Positions 41,777-50,820 of a stretch of 64,000 bases of DNA are shown piece after piece. The notes below the pieces were generated by a model. The model searched no databases and had not been told where the DNA came from. It saw only the letters and a program-made list of their open reading frames with translations. The stretch is from Bacillota bacterium (GTDB taxonomy: Bacteria; Bacillota; Clostridia; Tissierellales; Sedimentibacteraceae): positions 124,001-188,000 of the forward strand of contig JAEWJT010000016.1 of assembly GCA_023386345.1 (NCBI GenBank), in the 5' to 3' direction. Every line of letters starts with the position of its first letter. Positions within the stretch are counted from its first letter, which is position 1. A program made the translations under genes and the position numbers.

Positions 41777-43843
41777 ATGAAAAAACGTATTTTTTCTATT
41801 TTATTAATTTTTCTATTTATATTAACTTCAGTCACCTCTGCTGAAGCAATAACAAATCAAGATATTGAAAATTTATATCAGCATAATCTTAAGATATATA
41901 ACTCTAAATCAAGCGATGAATCAGTTCTTGATTTTTATAAGCTACCTTATTATGATGTTCAAAGTGATAATGATAGTATAGTTGCTCTTGCAAAATCAAT
42001 TACTGAACATAAATATAGTAATTATGAAAAACTTAGAGCAATACATAACTGGGTTTCTAACAATATATGGTATGATATGGATTCTTTTTTTGCTGGTGTA
42101 ACATGGGAAAGTGTTGATCCATTAGTAGTATTGAAAAACAAGCGTAGCGTATGTAGTGGTTATGCTCAATTAACAGTTGCTTTGTTACGAGCGGTTGATA
42201 TACCGGCTAAAAATGTTTCTGGTTATGCTAATGGATTTGGCGGAACAATCAAGGAACTGATAGATTTATCCAGCACTGAAACAAACCACGCATGGTGCGA
42301 GGCATATGTTGATGGAAGATGGGTTATTATGGACCCCACTTGGAATAGCTTAAATAAATATCAAAACGGAGTATATTCGCCTCAAGAAAAATGTGAAAGT
42401 AAATATTTTGATATATCATTAAAAAATATATCAAAAGACCATAGATATGCTGATTATGAAGATAGGTTTTATAAGAGTGGATTTATTATTAGTTCTGTCA
42501 CTTTCAAAATAATTGATATATTTTTTGAAATATATTCTGCAACAGAAATTACAATACCGGAGGGGGTTAAAGTAATCGGGTCAGATACTTTCTCTAATTG
42601 TGTGAATTTAAAAGAAATATATATTCCTGATAGTGTAACAAGTATAGAGGAATGGTCATTTGCTGGTTGCAAAAATTTAGAGAGAATAAATATACCTAAT
42701 GGTGTTAATGTTATTGAAGAAGCTACTTTTAAAGATTGTGAAAGTCTAAGCAATATAAATATTCCTGATAGTGTAACAAGTATAGGGGAATGGTCATTTG
42801 CTGGTTGCAAAAATTTAGAGAGAATAAATATACCTAATGGTGTTAAAACCGTCGAGGCATTTACTTTTAAGGATTGTAAAAGTTTAAGTAGTATAAATAT
42901 TCCTGATAGTGTTGTAAGCATAGAAGAACATGCTTTTGACGGTTGCAGTAATTTAAGTGACGTGACTATAGGGAATGGTGTTAAAGTAATAGGAAATAAT
43001 GCCTTTGAATTTTGCGAAAGTCTTAGTAAAATTGTTATACCTAATGGAGTTACCTCTATAGAAGATGATGCGTTTGACTGTTGTTATAATTTGAAAAGTG
43101 TATTTATTCCAAAAAGCGTTACAAGCATTGGTGAAGAAGTATTCGAAACCTCTCTTTATAATTACTTTGATATCTTTATAATATATGGTGAAATAGGATC
43201 TTATGCAGAAACATATGCAAGAAATAATAAAATGGAATTTTTCAAGGGTACACCAAATGATGATATCTTTAAAGTTAATACTGCGAAAGATATTTTTAAT
43301 AGCATTGATACTGCAAGTGATTGGGCGAAAGATGGAATAAAAGAAGCACTCGCAAAACGATTTGTACCTGACGAGTTGCAAAACAATTATAAGAATATTA
43401 TAACTCGTAAAGAATTTTGTAGTATAGCCGTTTGGTTTATAGAATATAAATTAGATAAAGATATATTTGCAATTATGAATGAAAAAGGTGTATCAGCAGG
43501 TCCTAGCCCATTTGATGACACAATGAACTTTGATGTAACGGTCGCATATGTACTAGGTATAGTTAATGGTACGGGAAATGGAAAATTTTCGCCAAATAAT
43601 ACAATCACTCGTGAGCAGGCAGCGACAATGATACAAAACACTTGTAAGCTTTTAGGTATGGATATAAACAATTCTCCTAAATCAGGTTTTGTTGATATGA
43701 AAAATGCGTCATACTGGGCGATAGATGGAATCAATTTCTGTCGTGCCAATGGAATAATGAGTGGTACTGGTAATAATAATTTCAGCCCGAAAACAACATA
43801 TACAAGAGAGCAAAGTATACTGGCATTTAATAATATCAAGTAA
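41777..43843 (+). CDS. exported transglutaminase / BspA-type LRR / SLH protein
   Basis: A 688-residue surface protein. The signal peptide (about 1-24) ends in AEA. A transglutaminase-like domain has the complete triad Cys126 (SVCSGYA), His171 (TNHAWCEAY) and Asp186 (IMDPTW). About ten 23-residue BspA-type leucine-rich repeats follow (about 255-470; IPDSVTSIGEWSFAGCKNLERI type), then two to three S-layer-homology domains (about 490-688; FSPNNTITREQAATMI, FSPKTTYTREQS) that attach it to cell-wall polymers. The LRRs probably bind host or bacterial proteins and the transglutaminase domain acts on them; that is inference. Near-identical DNA repeats in the LRR part point to recent internal duplication. 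Confidence 0.88.
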   Translation: MKKRIFSILLIFLFILTSVTSAEAITNQDIENLYQHNLKIYNSKSSDESVLDFYKLPYYDVQSDNDSIVALAKSITEHKYSNYEKLRAIHNWVSNNIWYDMDSFFAGVTWESVDPLVVLKNKRSVCSGYAQLTVALLRAVDIPAKNVSGYANGFGGTIKELIDLSSTETNHAWCEAYVDGRWVIMDPTWNSLNKYQNGVYSPQEKCESKYFDISLKNISKDHRYADYEDRFYKSGFIISSVTFKIIDIFFEIYSATEITIPEGVKVIGSDTFSNCVNLKEIYIPDSVTSIEEWSFAGCKNLERINIPNGVNVIEEATFKDCESLSNINIPDSVTSIGEWSFAGCKNLERINIPNGVKTVEAFTFKDCKSLSSINIPDSVVSIEEHAFDGCSNLSDVTIGNGVKVIGNNAFEFCESLSKIVIPNGVTSIEDDAFDCCYNLKSVFIPKSVTSIGEEVFETSLYNYFDIFIIYGEIGSYAETYARNNKMEFFKGTPNDDIFKVNTAKDIFNSIDTASDWAKDGIKEALAKRFVPDELQNNYKNIITRKEFCSIAVWFIEYKLDKDIFAIMNEKGVSAGPSPFDDTMNFDVTVAYVLGIVNGTGNGKFSPNNTITREQAATMIQNTCKLLGMDINNSPKSGFVDMKNASYWAIDGINFCRANGIMSGTGNNNFSPKTTYTREQSILAFNNIK
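42623..42846 (+). repeat. near-identical direct repeat within LRR region
   Basis: Two copies of about 86 bp (42623-42708 and 42761-42846), 138 bp apart (two 23-codon LRR units), differ by about one base. The intervening units are diverged. It indicates recent duplication or gene conversion, with scope for repeat-number variation. Confidence 0.8.
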
Positions 43844-43913
43844 AAAACAGGATAAATAAAATTGTAAATTTTACTGATGTAATTACTGTAGACCTAGGTA
43901 TATTTTTAAATAG

Positions 43914-43970
43914 AGATAATAAAGGTTTTGGAATGTAATTTAAAACTTTTATTATCTTTTTATTTTTTGA
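43914..43970 (+). terminator. terminator of surface-protein gene
   Basis: A 16-bp stem with one G-U (43914-43929 with 43942-43957), 12-nt loop, and a T-rich tail (TTTTTATTTTTTG). Confidence 0.82.
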
Positions 43971-43989
43971 ATTGTATTACATCTTACAA

Positions 43990-44018
43990 TTGTCTTTCAC
44001 ACAAAAATGATGTATAAT
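43990..44018 (+). promoter_or_regulatory. sigma-A promoter of hprK
   Basis: TTGTCT (43990-43995), 17 nt, TATAAT (44013-44018), about 38 nt before the start codon. Confidence 0.72.
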
Positions 44019-44056
44019 AAATATATACTAATTTATAATAAAGGTTGGTTCTTGTT

Positions 44057-44974
44057 ATGATGTACCTTAAAATTGATGATTTAAAGAAGTATTTGGGTTT
44101 GATTGAGGCTTATACTTCGACGAACGCTCATTTGGTTAAGATATATGCTGCTGAGGTAGTTCGCCCTGGTCTTCAGATGGCTGGGTTCTTTGATTGGTTT
44201 TCTCATGAGAGAATTCAGGTTTTGGGCAAGACAGAGGTTTACTACTTAAAAACTCTTGAGAAATCTGTTAAAGAAGAAAGGCTTGATAAGTTCTTTAGCT
44301 TTGATGTACCAATTCTTATTGTTGCAAATGATATGGACATCGATGAGGATATAATAAAATATGCACAAAAGCATGACAGAACGGTGATGAAAACTAAACA
44401 GAAAACTATGAAATTTATCAATGAGACAGTAAATTATCTTGAGGAGCAATTAGCTCCGGAGAAAACTGTTCATGGAGTATGTGTTGAGGTTTTTGGAACC
44501 GGTATGCTCATCAGAGGCAAAAGCGGTATAGGAAAAAGCGAAACTGCTCTTGAATTAGTTAAAAGGGGACATAGATTAATTGCTGATGATGCTGTTATCG
44601 TAAGAAAAATTGATAATAAGCTTAAGGGCTATTGTCCAGAGCTAACAAAGCATTTACTGGAGATTAGAGGTCTTGGTATACTTGATATAAAGCACCTGTA
44701 TGGAGTTGGTTCAATAAAGATTGATCAATTTATAAATCTTGTTATAGACCTTGAAGAATGGGATGAAAATAAGGAATATGACAGATTGGGACTTGATGAT
44801 ACAAAGGCTGATATTTTGGATGTAAAACTTCCGCTTGTAACTGTTCCTGTAAGACCTGGTAGAAATATCGCAACAGTTGTAGAGGTAGCTGCTAAAAATT
44901 ATAGGCAAAAATTGTTAGGATATAATACATTAGATTTGTATAATAGAAGATTTTACAATGTAACTGAGGACTAG
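44057..44974 (+). CDS. hprK: HPr kinase/phosphorylase
   Basis: Phosphorylates or dephosphorylates Ser46 of HPr and so controls carbon catabolite repression in Firmicutes. About 305 residues. The N-terminal regulatory domain has MAGFFDWFSHERIQVLGKTE; the catalytic domain has the P-loop GKSGIGKSETALELVKRGHRLIADDAV, the HprK signature LEIRGLGILDIKHLYG, and VPVRPGRNIATVVEVAAKNY at the C-terminus. ATG 44057 and 44060 are adjacent candidates; the upstream TTG 44045 is unlikely. It is monocistronic here; lgt or ptsH are not adjacent. Confidence 0.93.
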   Translation: MMYLKIDDLKKYLGLIEAYTSTNAHLVKIYAAEVVRPGLQMAGFFDWFSHERIQVLGKTEVYYLKTLEKSVKEERLDKFFSFDVPILIVANDMDIDEDIIKYAQKHDRTVMKTKQKTMKFINETVNYLEEQLAPEKTVHGVCVEVFGTGMLIRGKSGIGKSETALELVKRGHRLIADDAVIVRKIDNKLKGYCPELTKHLLEIRGLGILDIKHLYGVGSIKIDQFINLVIDLEEWDENKEYDRLGLDDTKADILDVKLPLVTVPVRPGRNIATVVEVAAKNYRQKLLGYNTLDLYNRRFYNVTED

Positions 44975-45257
44975 AAAACTAATATAATTATCGCACTAAA
45001 GTATTTAAAACTTAATAAAGAATTTTAGTAATAATCGTTTATAATAAAATTAAATATTTTTATAAATAGAAAATTATTTAGTTTAAACAATTTTCTTTAT
45101 TTTATATCCTATATTTTAGTAAAAGTTATTTTAATAAGATATAAAAAAGCATTACACTAATTTAAAATAGTCAAATAACAAGCAACAGAGCCAATATGCA
45201 AGATTTTTATTAATAATTGCAGAAAATTTATGAGGGCATATAAAATGCTATAAATTG
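44975..45257. other. intergenic region before PFOR, no gene seen
   Basis: About 280 nt of AT-rich sequence after hprK. No ORF with coding character and no clear terminator stem were found. The remaining part before PFOR is the promoter region listed separately. Confidence 0.5.
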
Positions 45258-45321
45258 CGATTTCATTGTTGCATTTTTGGTTATTTTAAGTTATACTTGT
45301 CATTGAAATCGAAAAATAACC
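45258..45321 (+). promoter_or_regulatory. PFOR promoter with two interleaved inverted repeats
   Basis: TTGCAT (45269-45274), 17 nt, TATACT (45292-45297). CGATTTCA (45258-45265) is inversely repeated as TGAAATCG (45304-45311), and GGTTATTTT (45279-45287) as AAAATAACC (45313-45321). The arms alternate (A-B-A'-B') across the promoter and transcription start, so they look like overlapping operators, not an RNA hairpin, since transcription would start after the first two arms. Confidence 0.55.
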
Positions 45322-45339
45322 TTAGGAGGTAAATTATAA

Positions 45340-48300
45340 ATGGCAAAAGTTATGAAAACCATGGATGGAAATACGGCTGCAGCATATGTATCTTATGCTT
45401 TTACAGAAGTAGCGGCAATATTCCCAATAACGCCATCTTCGCCAATGGCAGAGCTTTCAGATGAATGGGCTGCAAATGGCAAAACTAATATTTTTGGGCA
45501 AACAGTAAGAGTTACTGAATTGCAATCAGAAGCAGGAGCAGCAGGAGCTGTTCACGGCTCATTATCAGCAGGAGCTTTAACAACAACTTATACAGCTTCA
45601 CAGGGATTACTCTTAATGATTCCTAATATGTACAAAATAGCAGGGGAATTATTACCATGCGTGTTCCATGTTACTGCAAGAGCTGTAGCAGGACATGCAC
45701 TGTCAATATTTGGAGATCATTCAGATGTTATGGCAGCAAGACAAACAGGATTTGCAATGTTAGCTTCAAGCAGTGTACAAGAGGTTATGGACCTTGGAGG
45801 AGTTGCTCACTTAACTTCTATCAAGACAAGAATTCCTTTCGTTCACTTCTTTGATGGATTTAGAACATCTCATGAAGTACAAAAAATAGAATCTATAGAC
45901 TATGATGATTTTGCAAAATTAGTTGATTATGACGCTATCAAGGCGTTTAGAGATAGAGCTTTAAACCCAGAGCATCCATATACTAAGGGTACTGCACAAA
46001 ATCCTGATATTTTCTTCCAAGCAAAAGAAGCATCTAATAAATTCTATGATGCTGTTCCGGATGCAGTTAACAACTACATGAAAGAGATAACTAAGCTTAC
46101 TGGTAGAGATTACAAACCATTTAATTACTATGGAGCAGCTGATGCTGAGCATGTAATAGTTGCGATGGGTTCAGTAACAGAAACTATCCAAGAAGTTATA
46201 GATCACTTAGTATCAAAAGGTGAGAAAGTTGGTTTATTGATAGTTCACCTATACAGACCATTCTCAGCTAAATATTTCTTTGATGTTATGCCAAAATCAG
46301 TTAAGAAAATAGCTGTACTTGACAGAACAAAAGAGCCAGGAGCTTTAGGAGATCCATTATACTTAGATGTTCAATCATTATATTATGATTCAGAGCAAAA
46401 ACCAGTTATAGTTGCTGGAAGATACGGTTTAGGTTCAAAAGATACTACTCCTAATCAAATATTTGCAGTATATGAGAACTTAAAGCAAGCTACTCCTAAA
46501 AATAAATTTACAATAGGTATTAATGATGATGTTACACATACTTCATTAGAACTTAAAGAAGCTATAAATGTATCAGCAGAAGGCACAGTAAGATGTAAAT
46601 TCTGGGGACTTGGATCAGATGGAACAGTTGGAGCAAATAAGAGCGCTATCAAAATTATCGGAGACCATACACCGTTATATGCTCAAGGATATTTCTCATA
46701 TGATAGTAAGAAATCAGGTGGTATAACAGTATCTCACCTTAGATTTGGTAAAAAACCAATTCGTTCAACTTATTTGATAGATGAATCAGACTTCGCTTCA
46801 TGTTCACAACAATCATATGTTGATAAATATGATGTTATAGCTGGCTTAAGAGCAGGCGGAAACTTCTTATTAAATACTTCATGGACAGCTGAAGAATTAG
46901 AAAATAATCTTCCGGCAGAAATGAAAAAATATATAGCAGACAAGAAAATTAATTTCTATACAATAAATGCAACTAAGGTAGCAGAAGATCTAGGCTTAGG
47001 AAATAGAACTAATATGATAATGCAATCTGCATTCTTCAAATTAGCTAATGTTATCCCTGTAGAGGAAGCAGTTAAATATCTAGAAGATGCTATAGTCGCT
47101 TCTTATGGAAGAAAAGGCGATAAGATAGTTGATATGAACAAAGCAGCTGTTCAAAGAGGAATTTCAGACCTAGTTAAGATTGAAGTTCCAGCGTCTTGGT
47201 CAAATGCAAAAAGCGAAAGTGAAAAATGCGAAAGCTCATGCTGTTCATGTTCAGGATGTGGAGAAAAACCTGAATTTATAACTAATGTTGTTGAGCCAAT
47301 GAACAGACAAGAAGGAGATAAGCTTCCTGTAAGTACATTTGTAGGCAGAGAAGACGGAACTTTCCCTCATGGTACTGCAGCATATGAAAAACGTGGTATA
47401 GCAGTTCACGTTCCAGCATGGAAAATAGAAAATTGTATACAATGTAACCAATGTTCATTTGTATGTCCTCATGCAAGCATTAGACCATTCTTGTTAAATG
47501 CAGAAGAAAAAGCAAATGCTCCAGAGGGATTTGAAACTAAAAAAGCAGTAGGTAAAGGCTTTGAAGGCTTAGAATACAGAATTCAGGTAAGTCCACTTGA
47601 TTGTGCAGGCTGTGGAAACTGTGCTGATATATGTCCAGCTAAAGAAAAAGCTTTAGTTATGGAACCTATTGATTCACAAATGAAGGAAGCTCCAAATTGG
47701 GAATATTCTGTTAATGAGATATCAATTAAAGATACATTGATGGATAAAAATTCTGTTAAGGGAAGCCAATTTGCTCAACCGTACTTAGAGTTCTCAGGAG
47801 CTTGTGCAGGTTGTGGAGAAACTGCTTACGTTAAGACAGTAACACAATTGTACGGAGATAGAATGCTTATAGCGAATGCTACTGGATGTACTTCGATTTG
47901 GGGAGGTTCGGCTCCTTCAACTCCATATACAAAAGACAAAAATGGCAGAGGTCCAGCTTGGGCTAACTCGTTGTTTGAAGACAATGCTGAGTATGGCTAT
48001 GGTATGGCAGTTGCAACAAGACAAATAAGAGAAAACATTAAGATTAATATGGAAGCTGTTCTTGCAAAAACAAGTGCAGAAGATGTAAAATCAGCATTTA
48101 ATGAGTGGATAGCAAATATGGATGAAGCGGAAGCTTCAAAAATAGCTTCTGAAAAAGTTTTAAATGTATTAAATGGATTTAAACCTTGTGATGCTTGCAA
48201 AGAAGCAATAAAAGAAATACTTGATAAAAAAGATTACTTGGTTAAAAAATCAGTTTGGATATTTGGTGGAGATGGCTGGGCATATGATATAGGATATGGT

Positions 48301-48900
48301 GGATTAGACCATGTATTAGCATCAGGCGAAGACGTTAACGTATTAGTATTAGATACAGAGGTTTATTCAAATACTGGAGGACAGTCATCAAAAGCTACTC
48401 CAACTGCTTCAGTTGCTAAATTTGCAGCAGCAGGTAAGAGAGTTAAGAAAAAAGACCTTGGTTTGATTGCAACAACATACGGATATGTATATGTAGCACA
48501 GGTTGCTATCGGAGCTGACAAAAACCAATTTATGAAAGCTTTGACAGAAGCAGAAAACTATAAAGGACCATCAATAATTATAGCTTACGCTCCATGTATA
48601 AATCATGGAATCAAAGCAGGTATGGGTAAGACAGTAGAAAGAGAGAAAAAAGCTGTTGAAGCAGGCTACTGGCATTTATATAGATTTAACCCACTATTAA
48701 AGGATCAAGGTAAGAACCCATTTGTACTTGATTCTAAAGAACCAACAGCATCATTTAGAGAGTTCTTAGAGGGTGAAGTAAGATATACATCACTTAAAAC
48801 TGCTTTCCCTGAAGTAGCAGATGGTTTATTTGAGACAGCAGCAGAAAATGCTAAAGATAGATTAGATTCTTACAAAAGAATGGCAGAAATGAAATATTAA
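45340..48900 (+). CDS. nifJ: pyruvate:ferredoxin oxidoreductase
   Basis: Oxidises pyruvate with CoA to acetyl-CoA and CO2, reducing ferredoxin; the main source of electrons for H2 here. The single-chain 1186-residue form has the expected domain order: N-terminal pyruvate-binding domain (ITPSSPMAELSDEW), domain II-III, a two-[4Fe-4S] ferredoxin domain (CIQCNQCSFVCPHASIRP near 697; CAGCGNCADICPAKEKAL near 753), a Cys-rich motif GACAGCGETAYVK, and the TPP domain (FGGDGWAYDIGYGGLDH near 976; SNTGGQSSKATPT). An unusual Cys-rich insert (C630-x3-CC-x-C-x2-C640) lies before the ferredoxin domain. A strong AGGAGGTAAATT site precedes the ATG. Confidence 0.96.
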   Translation: MAKVMKTMDGNTAAAYVSYAFTEVAAIFPITPSSPMAELSDEWAANGKTNIFGQTVRVTELQSEAGAAGAVHGSLSAGALTTTYTASQGLLLMIPNMYKIAGELLPCVFHVTARAVAGHALSIFGDHSDVMAARQTGFAMLASSSVQEVMDLGGVAHLTSIKTRIPFVHFFDGFRTSHEVQKIESIDYDDFAKLVDYDAIKAFRDRALNPEHPYTKGTAQNPDIFFQAKEASNKFYDAVPDAVNNYMKEITKLTGRDYKPFNYYGAADAEHVIVAMGSVTETIQEVIDHLVSKGEKVGLLIVHLYRPFSAKYFFDVMPKSVKKIAVLDRTKEPGALGDPLYLDVQSLYYDSEQKPVIVAGRYGLGSKDTTPNQIFAVYENLKQATPKNKFTIGINDDVTHTSLELKEAINVSAEGTVRCKFWGLGSDGTVGANKSAIKIIGDHTPLYAQGYFSYDSKKSGGITVSHLRFGKKPIRSTYLIDESDFASCSQQSYVDKYDVIAGLRAGGNFLLNTSWTAEELENNLPAEMKKYIADKKINFYTINATKVAEDLGLGNRTNMIMQSAFFKLANVIPVEEAVKYLEDAIVASYGRKGDKIVDMNKAAVQRGISDLVKIEVPASWSNAKSESEKCESSCCSCSGCGEKPEFITNVVEPMNRQEGDKLPVSTFVGREDGTFPHGTAAYEKRGIAVHVPAWKIENCIQCNQCSFVCPHASIRPFLLNAEEKANAPEGFETKKAVGKGFEGLEYRIQVSPLDCAGCGNCADICPAKEKALVMEPIDSQMKEAPNWEYSVNEISIKDTLMDKNSVKGSQFAQPYLEFSGACAGCGETAYVKTVTQLYGDRMLIANATGCTSIWGGSAPSTPYTKDKNGRGPAWANSLFEDNAEYGYGMAVATRQIRENIKINMEAVLAKTSAEDVKSAFNEWIANMDEAEASKIASEKVLNVLNGFKPCDACKEAIKEILDKKDYLVKKSVWIFGGDGWAYDIGYGGLDHVLASGEDVNVLVLDTEVYSNTGGQSSKATPTASVAKFAAAGKRVKKKDLGLIATTYGYVYVAQVAIGADKNQFMKALTEAENYKGPSIIIAYAPCINHGIKAGMGKTVEREKKAVEAGYWHLYRFNPLLKDQGKNPFVLDSKEPTASFREFLEGEVRYTSLKTAFPEVADGLFETAAENAKDRLDSYKRMAEMKY

Positions 48901-48924
48901 TAAAGAGTAAAAGTATTTAATTCG

Positions 48925-48969
48925 GTAAAATTATTTCGTTTGGTAATTTTACTCGATAGAGTGAAATTA
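48925..48969 (+). repeat. two mutually exclusive hairpins after PFOR
   Basis: GTAAAATTA (48925-48933) pairs with TAATTTTAC (48944-48952); the same segment 48944-48954 alternatively pairs with 48959-48969 (11 bp, GATA loop). No T-run follows either. It may be part of a switch acting on the terminator at 49018 or simply the 3' end of PFOR mRNA. Confidence 0.5.
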
Positions 48970-49017
48970 GTTTCGCCCTTATGAAAAAATTTGCTGTTAT
49001 GTAAAATATAAATATTT

Positions 49018-49049
49018 AAAAGGATGGAGTCGCGAACCATCCTTTTATT
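49018..49049 (+). terminator. terminator just upstream of fucosidase gene
   Basis: AAAAGGATGG (49018-49027) pairs with CCATCCTTTT (49037-49046), 9-nt loop, with T-run. It ends 20 nt before the fucosidase start, so it ends PFOR transcripts and may also attenuate the fucosidase gene, for which no separate strong promoter was found. Confidence 0.8.
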
Positions 49050-49067
49050 GTAGAGAAAGGATATATT

Positions 49068-50366
49068 ATGTTCAACAGAGACGAATATAACAAAAGAATT
49101 GAATGGTTTAAAAACGACAGATTTGGTATGTTTATACATTGGGGATTATATTCAATCCCAGCTCGAGGTGAATGGATACGCTCTACAGAAAAAATGAGTA
49201 TTGAGGACTATGAGCAGTATTTTGAAGAATTTAATCCGGAGTGCTATGAACCAAGAGAGTGGGCAAAATTAGCTAAAGAAGCCGGTATGAAATATGCAGT
49301 TCTTACTGCAAAGCATCACGACGGTTTTTGTTTATTTGATACAAAGCTGACTGATTATAAATCTACAAATACTAAATCAGGCAGGGATTTTGTCAGAGAA
49401 TATTTAGAAGCATTCAGAAAAGAAGGAATTAAGGTAGGTCTGTACTTTTCCTTGATTGATTGGCATCATCCTGATTATCCTCATTACAATGATATGCACC
49501 ACCCAATGAGGGCAAATAAGGCTTATGAGGGCAAAATACATAATTTTGATAATTATTTGGAGTATATGCACGCACAGGTTAAAGAGCTTTGTACAGAATA
49601 CGGAAAGCTTGATATGATGTGGTTTGATTTCTCCTACGGAGATATGAAAGGTGAAAAATGGCAGGCTGATAAGCTGATGCAAATGGTAAGAACATATCAG
49701 CCGGATATAATAGTTGATAACCGCTTGGAAGTAAGCGGAGAGGGCTTCGGCTCTATAGCTACCAAAAACCCTACATCATACAGCGGAGACTATGTCAGTC
49801 CTGAGCAGATTATTCCTCCAAACGGACTTTTTGATGAGGAGGGCAATGAGCTTGCTTGGGAGGCTTGTATCACAATGAATGATAATTGGGGGTATACAGC
49901 ACTTGACAAGAATTTTAAGCCTGCCTCAACTATCATAAAAAAATTGGTTGAGTGTGTAAGCAAAAACGGAAATATGCTTCTTAATGTTGGACCTGATGCA
50001 AACGGAAGAATTCCTAAAGAATCGGTTGAGATATTAAAAGAAATCGGAAACTGGATGAGCTACAATAAAAATAGCATATACGGATGCAAAGCATCTAATT
50101 TGCCTAAGCCTGAAAATGGAAGAATAACTCAAAATGGCAATAAATTATACTATCATATAATGGAAAATTCCATAGGATATATTCCTCTATATGGAATAAG
50201 TGCAGATAGAATAGAAAAAATTCGTTTATTATATGACAAAACTGAGCTAAAGATTGTAAGTAACTGGATAGTAAGTAATTATCCGGATGTAGTTTTTATA
50301 AATATAAGCAAAACACCTTATTTGCCAGATTTGATAGATACTGTTGTTGAAGTTACATTAAAGTAG
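49068..50366 (+). CDS. alpha-L-fucosidase, GH29
   Basis: Releases L-fucose from glycan ends, e.g. mucin or milk-type structures. It has 432 residues without signal peptide, so it acts inside the cell on imported oligosaccharides. Family motifs are FGMFIHWGLYSIPARGEW, YAVLTAKHHDGFCLFDT, WHHPDYPH, and MMWFDFSYGD, whose Asp is the expected nucleophile. A beta-sandwich C-terminal domain follows (about 330-432). GAGAAAGGATATATT precedes the ATG. With nagA/nagB it fits glycan salvage, though the cluster is 20 kb away. Confidence 0.92.
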   Translation: MFNRDEYNKRIEWFKNDRFGMFIHWGLYSIPARGEWIRSTEKMSIEDYEQYFEEFNPECYEPREWAKLAKEAGMKYAVLTAKHHDGFCLFDTKLTDYKSTNTKSGRDFVREYLEAFRKEGIKVGLYFSLIDWHHPDYPHYNDMHHPMRANKAYEGKIHNFDNYLEYMHAQVKELCTEYGKLDMMWFDFSYGDMKGEKWQADKLMQMVRTYQPDIIVDNRLEVSGEGFGSIATKNPTSYSGDYVSPEQIIPPNGLFDEEGNELAWEACITMNDNWGYTALDKNFKPASTIIKKLVECVSKNGNMLLNVGPDANGRIPKESVEILKEIGNWMSYNKNSIYGCKASNLPKPENGRITQNGNKLYYHIMENSIGYIPLYGISADRIEKIRLLYDKTELKIVSNWIVSNYPDVVFINISKTPYLPDLIDTVVEVTLK

Positions 50367-50424
50367 TGATACTGAGTTATATCTTTTACTATTTAGATAT
50401 AGATAAATTATTTGCAAATTAACC

Positions 50425-50453
50425 TTGTTTTAAACAGCGAAAAAGGATATAAT
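50425..50453 (+). promoter_or_regulatory. sigma-A promoter of the kce operon
   Basis: TTGTTT (50425-50430), 17 nt, TATAAT (50448-50453), 54 nt before the first gene. Confidence 0.72.
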
Positions 50454-50507
50454 ATCTATATTAGTGAAATGAAAATTGCTATTTAACGATATTTTGGAGG
50501 ACAAAAA

Positions 50508-50798
50508 ATGAAAGCATATGATTTAATAAACAAGGTTGAAATAGAGGTTACAATCAATGATTTAATAACTCTTATGAGAAACAATAGACAGGTTGAATTT
50601 ACTTTAAAAGAAAAAGAAACCGATGATGTTGGTTACTTAACTTGGGATAAGGAATACTGGACACTTGTAACTGATAATAGATTCATGCGTACATATTCCC
50701 TAGAGGGAAAAATGTTGATGGAATCTACAGCCCACAATATCTATGACCTACAAAACGACTTTAAACCAGAAAAGTCTGTTAAAATAGAAATAAACTAA
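50508..50798 (+). CDS. small hypothetical protein cotranscribed with kce
   Basis: A 96-residue soluble protein, unrecognised. It has an N-terminal acidic/charged half and a Trp/Tyr-rich middle (VGYLTWDKEYWTLVTDNRFM). TTGGAGGACAAAA precedes the ATG. It lies 22 nt before the kce-like gene and shares its promoter and terminator, so it is probably expressed with it. It may be a small partner or regulator; no motif decides. Confidence 0.65.
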   Translation: MKAYDLINKVEIEVTINDLITLMRNNRQVEFTLKEKETDDVGYLTWDKEYWTLVTDNRFMRTYSLEGKMLMESTAHNIYDLQNDFKPEKSVKIEIN

Positions 50799-50820
50799 AA
50801 ACAAGAAAGGAAATATTATT

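Noticed and set aside
42469..42921. 150-residue open frame on the minus strand opposite the LRR repeats
   Set aside because: Its own repeats mirror the LRR coding sequence, it has no ribosome site, and the plus-strand protein is unambiguous.
42600..43150. Regular direct repeats that could suggest a CRISPR array
   Set aside because: Period and sequence equal 23-codon LRR units in frame, with no unique spacers of constant size and no cas genes nearby.
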